A DNA stretch of 54,995 bases from Azovibrio restrictus. GTDB lineage: Bacteria; Bacteroidota; Bacteroidia; Chitinophagales; Chitinophagaceae. Below the pieces are notes generated by a model. The model was not told the DNA's origin, made no database searches, and saw nothing but the letters and a program-made list of their open reading frames with translations. The stretch is from positions 1 to 54,995 of the forward strand of contig JANLJF010000059.1 of assembly GCA_029255605.1 (NCBI GenBank), read 5' to 3'. The stretch's first letter is position 1, and the number at the start of each line of letters is the position of its first letter. This document shows, one piece after another, positions 46,701 through 54,699 of this stretch. The position numbers were made by a program, and so were the translations under genes.

Positions 46701-47447
46701 AGCCAGGCTGTCGGTTTTCGCTTTGCGCATAGCAGTCAGGCTATCCGTTTTAGCTTTACGTATGGCTTTCAGGCTATCGGCTACTTTCTTGCGCGATGCG
46801 GTCATACTATCGGTGCGAGCTTTTCTAATGGCCTGCGCACTGTCCAGCTTCATTTTTTTCACCACCGTCACGCTGTCCCGGTAGCGTTTGCTCTCCTTGT
46901 ACTTACGTATGCGTGCCAGGCTATCGGTGCGTTTCTTTTGCCTGGCTTTGATGCTGTCTGTTATCACCTTGCGGGCAGCTATTGTGCTATCAGCTATTTT
47001 CTTCCGCGCAGCAGCAGCACTATCAGTCTTTGCTTTACGTGCCGCCTGCAATGCCTCTACTTTTTGCTTACGCACGCGGGCTACACTATCCTGATATTTT
47101 TTGCTTTCCTTGTATTTGCGAATGCGGGCCAAGCTATCAGTACGGCGTTTCCTCACTTTTGCCAGCTCTTCACTTATTTTTTTGCGGGCGGCTGTGGCGC
47201 TGTCTGTTTTGCGCTTTTGTTCGGCACGCGTCTGTTCCAATGTCCGCTGCCTTGCCTTGGCAGCACTGTCGCGACTGGCTTGCTGGGCTTTGCGCAGGGC
47301 TTCCTGCTGCTTCTGCACCTGGGCAAGGCTATCCTTATTTACTTTTTGGGCAAAAAGATTGCCATTGCCTATAAAGGCAATAGCCATTAAGATTATATAT
47401 AATAACTTATGCTTAGGGCTCAATTTTACCTGTCTGATTTTCTCCAC
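43752..47447 (-). CDS. TPR protein, PorW/SprE-like (type IX secretion/gliding)
   Basis: 1231 residues. Signal/anchor segment (LLYIILMAIAFIGNGNLFAQ), then ~240 residues of Lys/Arg/Ala/Asp/Ser-rich repeats (KTDSLAAARK-type), then a region KRWGIPRQLVQNTFTRYNYYFNA that matches the start of PorW/SprE-type proteins, many TPR-like repeats (~330-700 and ~850-1010), a Pro/Ala-rich linker (~1010-1090) and a C-terminal domain (EEHYALFVFGAMEARAMGVKSAL to YLQFYNTKYK) of the type that ends these proteins. PorW/SprE is needed for type IX secretion. It is longer than usual because of the charged repeats. The assignment is by pattern, not by alignment. Confidence 0.7.
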   Translation of the reverse strand: MEKIRQVKLSPKHKLLYIILMAIAFIGNGNLFAQKVNKDSLAQVQKQQEALRKAQQASRDSAAKARQRTLEQTRAEQKRKTDSATAARKKISEELAKVRKRRTDSLARIRKYKESKKYQDSVARVRKQKVEALQAARKAKTDSAAAARKKIADSTIAARKVITDSIKARQKKRTDSLARIRKYKESKRYRDSVTVVKKMKLDSAQAIRKARTDSMTASRKKVADSLKAIRKAKTDSLTAMRKAKTDSLAAQKKLRADSLAKKKEKREKDQKVRQKDKENRQQLAFELKLKKKRSAYSNEKMLKKRWGIPRQLVQNTFTRYNYYFNADRKMDEALENMQRARKDNYDQMIELFPFNPDRDSSLLSADMDSIIQKVSVGIQIHDPRTKWGDDLYLLLGQAYFYKGKYNEAGIAFRYILSLKDKKRKKSSSSSYATSKSKGAPTLLQKDKQGALDFLKHRSVHNEAVLWLARTFTQSKQEGNAESVLDLVETDPNFPDDLKGRLALEKSFIYLGQKDYAAASKQLGVVAQDKNLPDWVRMRAGFINGQIQQNRGEYVASAASFKQVTDLNPKIDMDFYAKKNMAYSLMLAGGDQQEAVASLKRILNDGKYSPYYEQVYYVLGRLSSNSGKDDEAIGYLKEGLQSAKVTPKQKAQSYAALGGIYYKAGNYVESKAAYDSAAILASHLPPSDSGMIVAIKRSQALGKVTAPISIIRTQDSLLALAQLTEKEQRTAVRKYIRSLEQRRADSIFQAENAGLNAAMQNSTAGNPASNNPYANWYFANPALMQKGQNDFKSKWNNRPLADNWRRSAAGGFASNQGNNSNKQQTDDEGPELDENGLPTEESLLAAIPVQPERQAVAVALIQKAHIDLANAYVRELEDYPPATRTLDTLDKRYADHQYLAEGLYLRYLVAMRQNKLPESQAYADRILQQYGNTRWADLVRPSEGPSEAQAVSNTELAAYYDETYGMLIARDYEGALARVIQGQRQYKETNYAKRFRIMEGIARAGLGNYDAADTILQDFLKQYPTDSLKPWADAVLAYIQKNKPAAPPAPSVAPANGAAPPPPASGAPAPASSTAPTNASATGAVPPPPPPSTASSAAPVTGTTGAEQVAKTYTYAPNEEHYALFVFGAMEARAMGVKSALTDFNKFKFSSLNLTSTSEVLKADQGIIVTRSFKNASEAKIYLNMLRSTAQVFREYKPGEYQLVLISANNYRKMAADKDIKPYLQFYNTKYK
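46600..47330. repeat. Degenerate repeats encoding the charged N-terminal segment
   Basis: Within the PorW/SprE-like gene, units of roughly 9-11 codons repeat (x-R-K-x-x-T-D-S-L), and a longer unit TDSLARIRKYKESK-Y-DSV occurs twice, about 80 codons apart. Confidence 0.7.
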
Positions 47448-47685
47448 CTATTATAACTGTATAATGCGAAAAATAGTATGCGTACTGGGGAAACCCCGCG
47501 CACCTACTCCCGCAATATCTCAAAAATAGAAAAAAACACATTAGCAGTTGTCTGCTATATCTCTTCATCTCATATTAGAACAAAACATTAACAGACATTT
47601 TCACATCATCCTGGCTTCAAAGGAAAAAACTGCCCGATTGTTTACTTATACAGTAAATTGCAATCCCGTTTGGGGAGGGTTGTAT

Positions 47686-48162
47686 ATGAAGAAAAAACCT
47701 GCAAGGCGCAGACATATCTTTCGGCGGCTGAATACTGATTACAGGCTGGTATTCATAGACGACGAATCGTTGCAGGAGGTAGCATCCTTCAAGCTTACCA
47801 TGCGCAAACTGTACATTGTGCTCAGCAGCCTGTTTGTGATGGTGGCGGCGATAACGGTAGCTGTATTGCTAATAACCCCGCTTAAATATTATATACCGGG
47901 ATACGCGAATAATACATCGCGCCGGCAGGTCATCAGGCTGAAACAAACGGTCGATTCCCTTTCAGACCTGGTATCGGCACAACAAAAGTTTAACGCCAAT
48001 TTGCAAAAGGTGATAACCGGTGACGTAGCAGTGAAACGGGACACCAAACTGCTGGATATGAAGAAAGTAAACCAGGAAGCCATGAACAACCTGGTACCTA
48101 TGAACGAAGAAATAAAGAAAGGTGCATTACAACCCCTGAAACAAAAACCACGTACGCCATGA
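47686..48162 (+). CDS. M23-peptidase-like N-terminal protein without catalytic domain
   Basis: 158 residues from ATG 47686, preceded by GGGGAGGGTTGT, an unusually SD-like stretch for this window; the open frame continues upstream without support. The N-terminus (YRLVFIDDESLQEVASFKLTMRKLYIVLSSLFV), one transmembrane helix (~44-65), and the coiled coil with YIPGYANNTSR and LKQTVDSLSDLVSAQQKF match the start of Bacteroidota M23 metallopeptidases, but the protein stops before any LytM domain. Overlaps atpZ by 4 bp. May be a truncated or non-catalytic coiled-coil anchor. Confidence 0.7.
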   Translation: MKKKPARRRHIFRRLNTDYRLVFIDDESLQEVASFKLTMRKLYIVLSSLFVMVAAITVAVLLITPLKYYIPGYANNTSRRQVIRLKQTVDSLSDLVSAQQKFNANLQKVITGDVAVKRDTKLLDMKKVNQEAMNNLVPMNEEIKKGALQPLKQKPRTP

Positions 48163-48374
48163 CAACAGGAAACGACAGCAACAGGAATATGATGCGCTAT
48201 GTAGGGCTGGGCACGCAATGGATGGTACTGCTGCTGGCAGCAGCTTTCGGCGGTTATAAGCTAGACCAGAAGACAGGTTGGAAATTCCCCGTATTCGTGG
48301 TCACTTTGCCCTTGCTGGCACTGGGCATATCGCTATGGCAGCTGATAAAAGAACTAAACAAACCAAAGAAATGA
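48159..48374 (+). CDS. atpZ: AtpZ/AtpI-type F0F1 ATPase-associated protein
   Basis: 71 residues with two transmembrane helices: MRYVGLGTQWMVLLLAAAFGGYKLDQKTGWKFPVF contains the AtpZ family pattern (G-x-G-x-Q with GGYxLDxKxG). Small membrane protein encoded before atpB in many ATP synthase operons, implicated in ion supply or c-ring assembly. ATG overlaps the stop of the previous gene and its stop overlaps the next start (ATGA). Confidence 0.8.
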   Translation: MTTGNDSNRNMMRYVGLGTQWMVLLLAAAFGGYKLDQKTGWKFPVFVVTLPLLALGISLWQLIKELNKPKK

Positions 48375-48745
48375 AGAAAACCTATATATTATCTTTGATT
48401 ATTGCATTTGTAGCACTTACAGGCATTTTCCTGTTTATGCGCAGTGCAGCGCCCGATTTCCGTTTCCCGGTGCTGATGGGTGGCAACATCATCATGCTGG
48501 CATTGTCATTGATAAGTTATTTTTTAGTTAGCAAACAGGTAAATAACCGTACACAAGCGTTTATTACCGGTGTGCATTCCGCAACTTTCCTTAAATTGTT
48601 CATCTGTTTGATAAACATCGTCGCATATGTGATGATAAACAAGCCCAACGTTCACAAACCAACCATTTTTGTTTTATTAGGTATCTATGTCGTGTATTCG
48701 GCCATAGAAACCATTATGCTGTCAAAAATTGTAAGGGCAAAATGA
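48371..48745 (+). CDS. AtpI-like membrane protein
   Basis: 124 residues from ATG 48371, four transmembrane helices (about 5-22, 34-52, 63-85, 97-115). Size, topology and 4-bp overlap with atpZ match the small AtpI-like protein found between atpZ and atpB in Bacteroidota. Here atpB does not follow; a SprT-like gene does, 1 bp after the stop. No catalytic motif. Confidence 0.7.
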   Translation: MKKTYILSLIIAFVALTGIFLFMRSAAPDFRFPVLMGGNIIMLALSLISYFLVSKQVNNRTQAFITGVHSATFLKLFICLINIVAYVMINKPNVHKPTIFVLLGIYVVYSAIETIMLSKIVRAK

Positions 48746-48746
48746 T

Positions 48747-49391
48747 ATGAAAAAGCAGGAAACTTCTATCTACCTATTAAACCAGTTTATCCCTCCACGC
48801 ACATTCGATCTGGTGGCTCCTTATTTTCAAAGCCATAGTATCCACCTCACGCTGACACGTGAACGCAAATCAGTATTGGGCGATTATCGCAACCCTACCA
48901 GAGATGAACCGTATCACCGCATCACGGTCAACATCAACCTCAACCCGTACAGCTTCCTGATAACATTGCTGCACGAGCTGGCACACCTGCTTACGTACCA
49001 TCACTTTAAACATTCGGCGCCGCCACATGGCAAGGAATGGAAAACGCAGTTCAGGCATGTGCTGATACCATTTATTGGAAAGAACATTTTTCCAGCCGAT
49101 ATAGAGAAAGCAATTATAGCTTACCTGCAAAACCCGGCAGCCAGTACCTGCTCCGATCCCGGGCTGTATAAAGCATTGCGCCGTTACGACGAACAAAAGC
49201 CGGGCTACTACCTGGTAGATGAGCTGAGCGAGGGCCATTGGTTTGAAGCAGATGATGGGTGCTTATATGAAATTTTAGAACACCGCCGCACTCGCAGCAA
49301 GTGCAAGAACCTGAATAATGGTAAAGTGTATCTTTTCCCCGGCATAATAGAAGTAAAGCATGTGCGCCGTGATAAGCGCAAAATAGCCTAA
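48747..49391 (+). CDS. SprT-like zinc-dependent protein
   Basis: 214 residues. Zinc motif HELAHLLTYHH (His76, Glu77, His80) followed by HGKEWKTQFRH, the SprT domain layout; a C-terminal domain (GHWFEADDGCLYEILEHRRTRSKCKNL) carries Cys but no clear zinc ribbon. SprT-like proteins are putative DNA- or chromatin-protein proteases; the bacterial role is unclear. It directly follows the AtpI-like gene and ends the transcript. Confidence 0.87.
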   Translation: MKKQETSIYLLNQFIPPRTFDLVAPYFQSHSIHLTLTRERKSVLGDYRNPTRDEPYHRITVNINLNPYSFLITLLHELAHLLTYHHFKHSAPPHGKEWKTQFRHVLIPFIGKNIFPADIEKAIIAYLQNPAASTCSDPGLYKALRRYDEQKPGYYLVDELSEGHWFEADDGCLYEILEHRRTRSKCKNLNNGKVYLFPGIIEVKHVRRDKRKIA

Positions 49392-49411
49392 GCAATTTTC
49401 ACCCGATTTTT

Positions 49412-49467
49412 CACCCATGCATTGTTTTCTATATACTATGCACGGGTGCCTAATATTTGTACATTTG
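49412..49467 (+). promoter_or_regulatory. Hairpin and promoter of the M13 peptidase gene
   Basis: CACCCATGCAT (49412-49422) and ATGCACGGGTG (49438-49448) form an 11-bp stem with one mismatch, possibly terminating the sprT-like transcript. It is followed by TACATTTG (49460-49467), a perfect TAnnTTTG element; start predicted near 49472, leader ~23 nt. No Crp/Fnr-type box at the 22-nt position. Confidence 0.5.
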
Positions 49468-49494
49468 GTTCCTTAATAAAAAAACATACGAAAA

Positions 49495-51549
49495 ATGAAT
49501 TGGAAGCATTCACTGCTGGCAGGTGCTGCTATTATAGCTATGGCATCTTGCAAGGATGCAGGCAATAAAAGCGAAGGCACTACGGCTGCATCGCGCAAGC
49601 TTTTAGACCCGGCTAATATGGATACCACCATACGCCCGGGCGACGACTTCTTTATGTATGCCAATGGCACATGGTTGAAAAACAACCCTATTCCCGGCAC
49701 AGAAACACGCTGGGGCAGCTTTAACGAGCTGCAGGAAAACAACTTCAAAGCCCTGCACGAATTGCTGGATGCGGCCGCTGCCAATAAAAATGCAAAACCT
49801 GGCTCTGCAGACCAGAAAGTAGGCGATCTGTATCGCAGTGGTATGGATAGTGCCGCTATAGATAAAGCAGGCATTGCACCGCTGAACGATGTGCTGAAAC
49901 GCATAGATGGCATTACAGATGCAAACAGCCTGATGAACGAAGTAGCCCTAATGCAGACACAAGGCATCGGCCAACTGTTTGGTTTCTACGTATCGCCCGA
50001 CGATAAGAACGTGACCAAGCAGATCAGCCAGTTCTTCCAGGGTGGCTTGGGCATGCCCGACCGCGATTATTATTTTAATAAAGACGAGCGCACTGCTAAA
50101 ATACGCGAGGCTTACCAGCAGTACCTGGTAAAAATGTTCACCCTGATAAATGGTGACAGCACTACCGCTAAAAAAGATGCGGCTGATGTTTACAAACTGG
50201 AAACATCACTGGCCGGCGCTTCTATGACGCGTGTAGATATGCGCGACCCGTACAAACTCTATAACAAATACAACCTGGACGGGCTGAACAAACTGACTCC
50301 GGGCATGGACTGGAAAGTACTGTTTCAGAACCTGAAACTGAACGGACAGGATTCCGCTATCGTTGGTACGCCCAAGTTCTTTGTAGAAGTAAGTAAACAA
50401 CTGAAAGCTACACCGATAGATGTATGGAAGAAATACCTGAAATTCCATACGGTGAACGATATGGCGCCGTACCTGAGCAGCAATTTCGATAACACACGCT
50501 TCGATTTTTACGGCAAAGTGGTACGCGGCCAGAAAGAACAGAAACCACGCTGGAAACGTGTGCTGGCTGTGGTAGATGGTTCTGTGGGAGAACTGCTGGG
50601 CCAGATGTATGTTGAAAAGCACTTCAAACCGGAGGCTAAAAAGCGTATGCTGGAACTGCTGGACAACCTTCAAAAAACGTACAGCGACCGCATCAACCGC
50701 CTGGACTGGATGAGCGACGCGACCAAGCAAAAAGCACAAGCTAAGCTGAATACTTTCATCAGGAAAATAGGCTACCCTGACAAATGGAGGGATTATGGCA
50801 AGCTGGAAATAAAAGGCAACGACTATGTAAAAAACATCATGGCGGCTTCAGCTTTTGAATATGATTACATGGTGAGCAAACTGGGCAAACCTGTAGACAA
50901 AACAGAATGGCAGATGACACCACCAACGGTGAATGCATATTATAACCCTGCTTTCAACGAAATCGTATTCCCTGCGGGCATCCTGCAATATCCTTTCTTC
51001 GATATGGAAGCTGATGATGCGGTGAACTATGGTGGCATAGGTGGTGTAATAGGCCACGAAATGACACACGGTTTCGACGACCAGGGCCGCCAGTATGATG
51101 CTGATGGTAACCTGCACGACTGGTGGACACCTGAAGATGCTAAGAAATTCACAGAGAAAACAAATGTTGTTGTAACACAATTTAACAACTATGTGATACT
51201 GGATAGCGTGCATGTAAATGGCCAGCTGACACTGGGCGAAAACCTGGCAGACCTTGGCGGCCTTGCTATAGCATATGAAGCCTTCAAGAAAACAAAACAA
51301 GGGCAAAGCAATGAGAAGATAGATGGCTTTACACCAGACCAACGTTTCTTCCTGAGCTGGGCACAGGTGTGGCGCGCCAATACTACACCTGAAGAAGCGG
51401 CATCACGCATCATTACAGACCCGCACTCTCCAAACCTGTGGCGTTGTAATGGCCCGCTGAGCAACATGCCCGAATTCTACCAGGCATTCGATGTAAAACC
51501 AGGCGATAAAATGTATCGTCCTGAAAACGAAAGGGCTAAAGTTTGGTAA
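49495..51549 (+). CDS. pepO: M13 family metallopeptidase (neprilysin/PepO-like), lipoprotein
   Basis: 684 residues. Signal with lipobox AMASC (Cys18), so probably anchored in the envelope. N-terminal M13 domain (PGDDFFMYANGTWLKNNPIP), the NAYYNPAFNEIVFPAGIL motif, zinc site GHEMTHGFDDQGRQYD (His521, Glu522, His525) and third ligand in GENLADLGGL; the C-terminal CxxW-like end is replaced by MYRPENERAKVW, normal for bacteria. Full length, monocistronic, with promoter and terminator. Confidence 0.95.
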   Translation: MNWKHSLLAGAAIIAMASCKDAGNKSEGTTAASRKLLDPANMDTTIRPGDDFFMYANGTWLKNNPIPGTETRWGSFNELQENNFKALHELLDAAAANKNAKPGSADQKVGDLYRSGMDSAAIDKAGIAPLNDVLKRIDGITDANSLMNEVALMQTQGIGQLFGFYVSPDDKNVTKQISQFFQGGLGMPDRDYYFNKDERTAKIREAYQQYLVKMFTLINGDSTTAKKDAADVYKLETSLAGASMTRVDMRDPYKLYNKYNLDGLNKLTPGMDWKVLFQNLKLNGQDSAIVGTPKFFVEVSKQLKATPIDVWKKYLKFHTVNDMAPYLSSNFDNTRFDFYGKVVRGQKEQKPRWKRVLAVVDGSVGELLGQMYVEKHFKPEAKKRMLELLDNLQKTYSDRINRLDWMSDATKQKAQAKLNTFIRKIGYPDKWRDYGKLEIKGNDYVKNIMAASAFEYDYMVSKLGKPVDKTEWQMTPPTVNAYYNPAFNEIVFPAGILQYPFFDMEADDAVNYGGIGGVIGHEMTHGFDDQGRQYDADGNLHDWWTPEDAKKFTEKTNVVVTQFNNYVILDSVHVNGQLTLGENLADLGGLAIAYEAFKKTKQGQSNEKIDGFTPDQRFFLSWAQVWRANTTPEEAASRIITDPHSPNLWRCNGPLSNMPEFYQAFDVKPGDKMYRPENERAKVW

Positions 51550-51572
51550 TTAAGATTATCATCATATTGTAA

Positions 51573-51606
51573 GCAGCGCCGGGCTAGTTGCCCGGCGCTG
51601 CCATTT
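51573..51606 (+). terminator. Terminator of the M13 peptidase gene
   Basis: GCAGCGCCGGGC (51573-51584) and GCCCGGCGCTGC (51590-51601) form a perfect 12-bp GC-rich stem with a TAGTT loop, followed by CATTTTC. Confidence 0.85.
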
Positions 51607-51725
51607 TCAGGAAAAACGCAAAAGTAGTCGCTGGTTTGACGAGGAGAACTAAAGAATAGTGGATCCCAGACAAAAACATCACACAAATTAGTATGATGCT
51701 TTTGTATTATTATTTTTATGCCCAC

Positions 51726-53588
51726 ATGGACCAGAATAAAACTATCGATAAGAAAACGATATGGGCTTTATGTACACTACTTGCAGCTGGTGTATTTCTT
51801 AGGCTTTGGCATTTAGATTATCAAAGCTTGTGGGTAGATGAACTTTATACTATAGAAGAAGCATCTACAGCCCGTAGTTTAAAATGGCTGTTTCATTATC
51901 TGCGCACAGTCGACCAGCATCCACCGTTATATTACCTGTTTCTCCGGCTTTGGTTACCAATTACAGCTTATACAGAATTTGCTTTAAGACTGCCTTCTGC
52001 ACTAGCTGGCACTGCGGCTATCTACGCTATATTTTTACTGGGCCGGGAGTTTTTCAATAACCGTATCGGATTGATAGCAGCACTATTAGCTACTGTCAAC
52101 TTTTTTTCCATACATTATTCACAAGATGGGCGCAGCTATATTTTCATCTTCCTGTTAAGCTGCATATCGTACACGCAACTGATACGTATCCTCAAAAAAC
52201 CCACATTAAAGCGCAGCCTTTGGTATAGCCTGGTTTCGTTGGTTATGATCTATACGCACTACTTCTCTATTTTCTTTTTATTCGGGCAGGTAGCTACCGT
52301 AACCGTTTTCTTTTTCATAGCCGATGCACCTACCCGCGTCCAATACATTAAGAGTTTTGCACTAAGCGGTATCATTATTATCATCGGCTACCTACCCTGG
52401 ATACCTTCGCTGCTAACAGTAGGTGAGATATCTGCCTTTTGGATATCTCCTACACCCGATACTTTCCTGAAAGACTATTTCATTGAGTATTTCGGTAACA
52501 GCGGTTTGCTTACACCCTTCCTAACGGTATTCCTCCTATTATTTCTTCACAAGGTGTTTTTCAGTAAGTATGAAAAAGACATAAACATATTGAACCAGCC
52601 ATATACAGCTGCATTCATCATAATACTGACATGGATACTTGGCACTTGCTTCATACCTTATCTCCGCTCTTTATTGGTGATCCCTATGCTACACCCAAGG
52701 TATACCACACCTCTGATACCTGCATACCTTATTGCTTTGGCTGCCGGCATCTATCACATCAGGAATTATGCTGCCAGGGTTACCCTGCTTGTAGTATTTA
52801 CTATCATTTCCCTATTCGACCTTGTGGTTGTAAAAAAATACTACAATGACATAAACAAAGCCCAATACAGGGAAATGACCCAGTTCATCATAAAGCACAA
52901 TCCTGAAAAATACCCTATTGTAGAGCAGACATGGGCATGGCTTCACAATTATTATTTCAAGAGAAACAATGTTACCCAAAATTTTATAGACCAGAAAAAA
53001 CGGGTATTCATTGACTCTGTTATGTCACTTATTAAAACCCAGCCAGTGCCGGATGGTTTTTGGTTCGTAGATGGACATGTCTATGAAGAATTAGAAACAG
53101 ACAAAAGAAACTACCTGGAAACAGAATATACACAGGTTTTGACAAGAAAATATTATGGCGGCTGGGTTGAACTTTACTACCGCAACCTGGGCTACGACAG
53201 TGTGAATAATGCATGGATGATACTCCCCAAGGACTTTCCTGTAGAAACAACCTTTGCAGAAGGCAAACAAATTGCTGTATGGAGTAACAATCCTACACCT
53301 CCGTCATCAAATATTGTATTACCTAAAGGTGAATACAATATTGTTGTATCTGCCATGGGTACAGATGCAAAAGATACGTTTGCCGTGTTGAAGGTTTTAA
53401 TGAATGGGCATGTTATTAACGAAATACAAACAACCGCTGAATTCGACGCTTATATGAAAGTCATCCCGATAGCCCAAGACACACAGGTATCTTTTCAATT
53501 GGCGCTACAGAATAATGAAGAAGACCCTATAAAGAAAAAAGACAGGAACGCCTTTGTGAGATTTATCCGAATAAAGAAATTACGTTAA
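51726..53588 (+). CDS. GT-C (family 39-like) membrane glycosyltransferase
   Basis: 620 residues from ATG 51726 (MDQNKTIDKK); an ATG at 51693 in the same frame is possible, but TGCTTTTG (51697-51704), a -7-like element, would start transcription after it. N-terminal GT-C signature with acidic loop LWVDELYTIEEA following the first helix, and HPPLYYLFLRLWLP; about 11-12 transmembrane helices to ~390; a long periplasmic C-terminal part (~400-620) ends in a beta-rich domain (PKGEYNIVVSAMGTDAKDTFAVLKV). PMT/ArnT-type enzymes use polyprenyl-phosphate sugars; the acceptor is unknown. The 3' end overlaps the converging gene by 9 bp. Confidence 0.88.
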   Translation: MDQNKTIDKKTIWALCTLLAAGVFLRLWHLDYQSLWVDELYTIEEASTARSLKWLFHYLRTVDQHPPLYYLFLRLWLPITAYTEFALRLPSALAGTAAIYAIFLLGREFFNNRIGLIAALLATVNFFSIHYSQDGRSYIFIFLLSCISYTQLIRILKKPTLKRSLWYSLVSLVMIYTHYFSIFFLFGQVATVTVFFFIADAPTRVQYIKSFALSGIIIIIGYLPWIPSLLTVGEISAFWISPTPDTFLKDYFIEYFGNSGLLTPFLTVFLLLFLHKVFFSKYEKDINILNQPYTAAFIIILTWILGTCFIPYLRSLLVIPMLHPRYTTPLIPAYLIALAAGIYHIRNYAARVTLLVVFTIISLFDLVVVKKYYNDINKAQYREMTQFIIKHNPEKYPIVEQTWAWLHNYYFKRNNVTQNFIDQKKRVFIDSVMSLIKTQPVPDGFWFVDGHVYEELETDKRNYLETEYTQVLTRKYYGGWVELYYRNLGYDSVNNAWMILPKDFPVETTFAEGKQIAVWSNNPTPPSSNIVLPKGEYNIVVSAMGTDAKDTFAVLKVLMNGHVINEIQTTAEFDAYMKVIPIAQDTQVSFQLALQNNEEDPIKKKDRNAFVRFIRIKKLR

Positions 53589-53927
53589 TATCATGAGCCC
53601 CGCTACCGTTAAAGGCAGCATTATCAGCTCAACATAAAAGTTTTCTTTACGGGTAAACTGGAAAATAAATAAAACACTCTCTACGAGGTAAGTAAGTGCT
53701 GCAAACCCACCCCATGCCATCACAAACATATTACGGAATTCGCGGCTGAACAGGGAAATGATAATACCGGGAGCCAGAGTGCATAGCAGCAACCCCCTGT
53801 ACAGGGTTATGTATTGCCGCCAACGTTTAATCATCGCTTTATCGAAAGTGAGAAAGGCAGTGTAATGACGAAACATGAGCCTGAGCGACCAGAAAACTTC
53901 TGCGTATTTAAGGAAGCGTGTGTTCAT
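53580..53927 (-). CDS. Hypothetical membrane protein, 115 residues
   Basis: Not recognised. Three probable transmembrane helices (~45-60, 68-90, 97-113) after an amphipathic N-terminus. Overlaps the converging glycosyltransferase 3' end by 9 bp. Upstream lies an imperfect palindrome (53932-53973). No motif suggests a function. Confidence 0.6.
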   Translation of the reverse strand: MNTRFLKYAEVFWSLRLMFRHYTAFLTFDKAMIKRWRQYITLYRGLLLCTLAPGIIISLFSREFRNMFVMAWGGFAALTYLVESVLFIFQFTRKENFYVELIMLPLTVAGLMILT

Positions 53928-53931
53928 TAGT

Positions 53932-53973
53932 TTTCATGCTATAGTTCAGATTGCGAATCTATAGCGCATGAAA
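53932..53973. other. Imperfect inverted repeat before the 115-aa gene
   Basis: TTTCATGCTATAG (53932-53944) and CTATAGCGCATGAAA (53959-53973) pair with a 2-nt bulge and a 14-nt loop. Neither side is followed by a T-run, so it is not a clear terminator; it may be an operator or RNA hairpin. Confidence 0.4.
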
Positions 53974-54028
53974 GGACATAAAAATAGATCAGGGAAAAAT
54001 AACAAGCCGATAACACTATAGCACTTCG

Positions 54029-54607
54029 TTATACTCCCACATTATTCCTAAATATCTTCACCGCTATCGCTAGCAGTATCACACCAAAGAATTTACGCAC
54101 TACCAATATACCCGAAGGGCCCAGCACCCTTTCTATCAGGTTGAGGGAGCGCAAAGTGATGTAAACGAATATCAGGTTGATAAATATAGCAGCAAGAATA
54201 TTATAGGCGCTAAAGCTGGCTTTCATAGACATTACGGTCGTTAGCGTGCCCGAACCGGCTATGATAGGGAAGGCAATCGGGACTACATTACCCGATTTAC
54301 TGTCCTTGTCAGGACGAAATATTTCCAATCCCAATACCATCTCAAGGCCCAGGATGAATATAACGATAGAACCCGCAATAGCAAAAGAATGAATATCAAG
54401 CCCCATGAAGTTGAGCACCTGCTCACCCACAAAGAAGAACAACAGCATCAATGCACCGGAAATCAATGTGGCCTGCAGCGCGCTGATATCACCCATTTTT
54501 TTGCGAAGGGACAACAACAGAGGTATTGACCCCAGGATATCTATCACCGCAAACAACGTGAACGATACCGTAAATATTTCGGAAAAATCAAAACTATTAC
54601 CCCCCAT
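54029..54607 (-). CDS. MarC family membrane protein
   Basis: 192 residues, about six transmembrane helices. Typical MarC features: FAVIDILGSIPLLLSLRKK at the N-terminus, GSIVIFILGLEMVLG, then PIAFPIIAGSGTLTTVM and GPSGILVVRKFFGVILLAIAVKI. MarC/UPF0056 proteins are integral membrane proteins of unclear transport function, earlier linked in error to multiple antibiotic resistance. Divergent from pepT. Confidence 0.92.
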   Translation of the reverse strand: MGGNSFDFSEIFTVSFTLFAVIDILGSIPLLLSLRKKMGDISALQATLISGALMLLFFFVGEQVLNFMGLDIHSFAIAGSIVIFILGLEMVLGLEIFRPDKDSKSGNVVPIAFPIIAGSGTLTTVMSMKASFSAYNILAAIFINLIFVYITLRSLNLIERVLGPSGILVVRKFFGVILLAIAVKIFRNNVGV

Positions 54608-54699
54608 GCTTACAAATTTACACTTTTGCCCGAGGTATCGATGGTATCTATGTCAAAGTACAGTGCATATTGCTATTTTTACGCCCTCAAACAGCCAAT

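Noticed and set aside
46602-47390. 262-codon plus-strand frame opposite the PorW/SprE-like gene
   Set aside because: Shadow of the charged repeats; low-complexity Phe/Ser/Leu composition and no start context.
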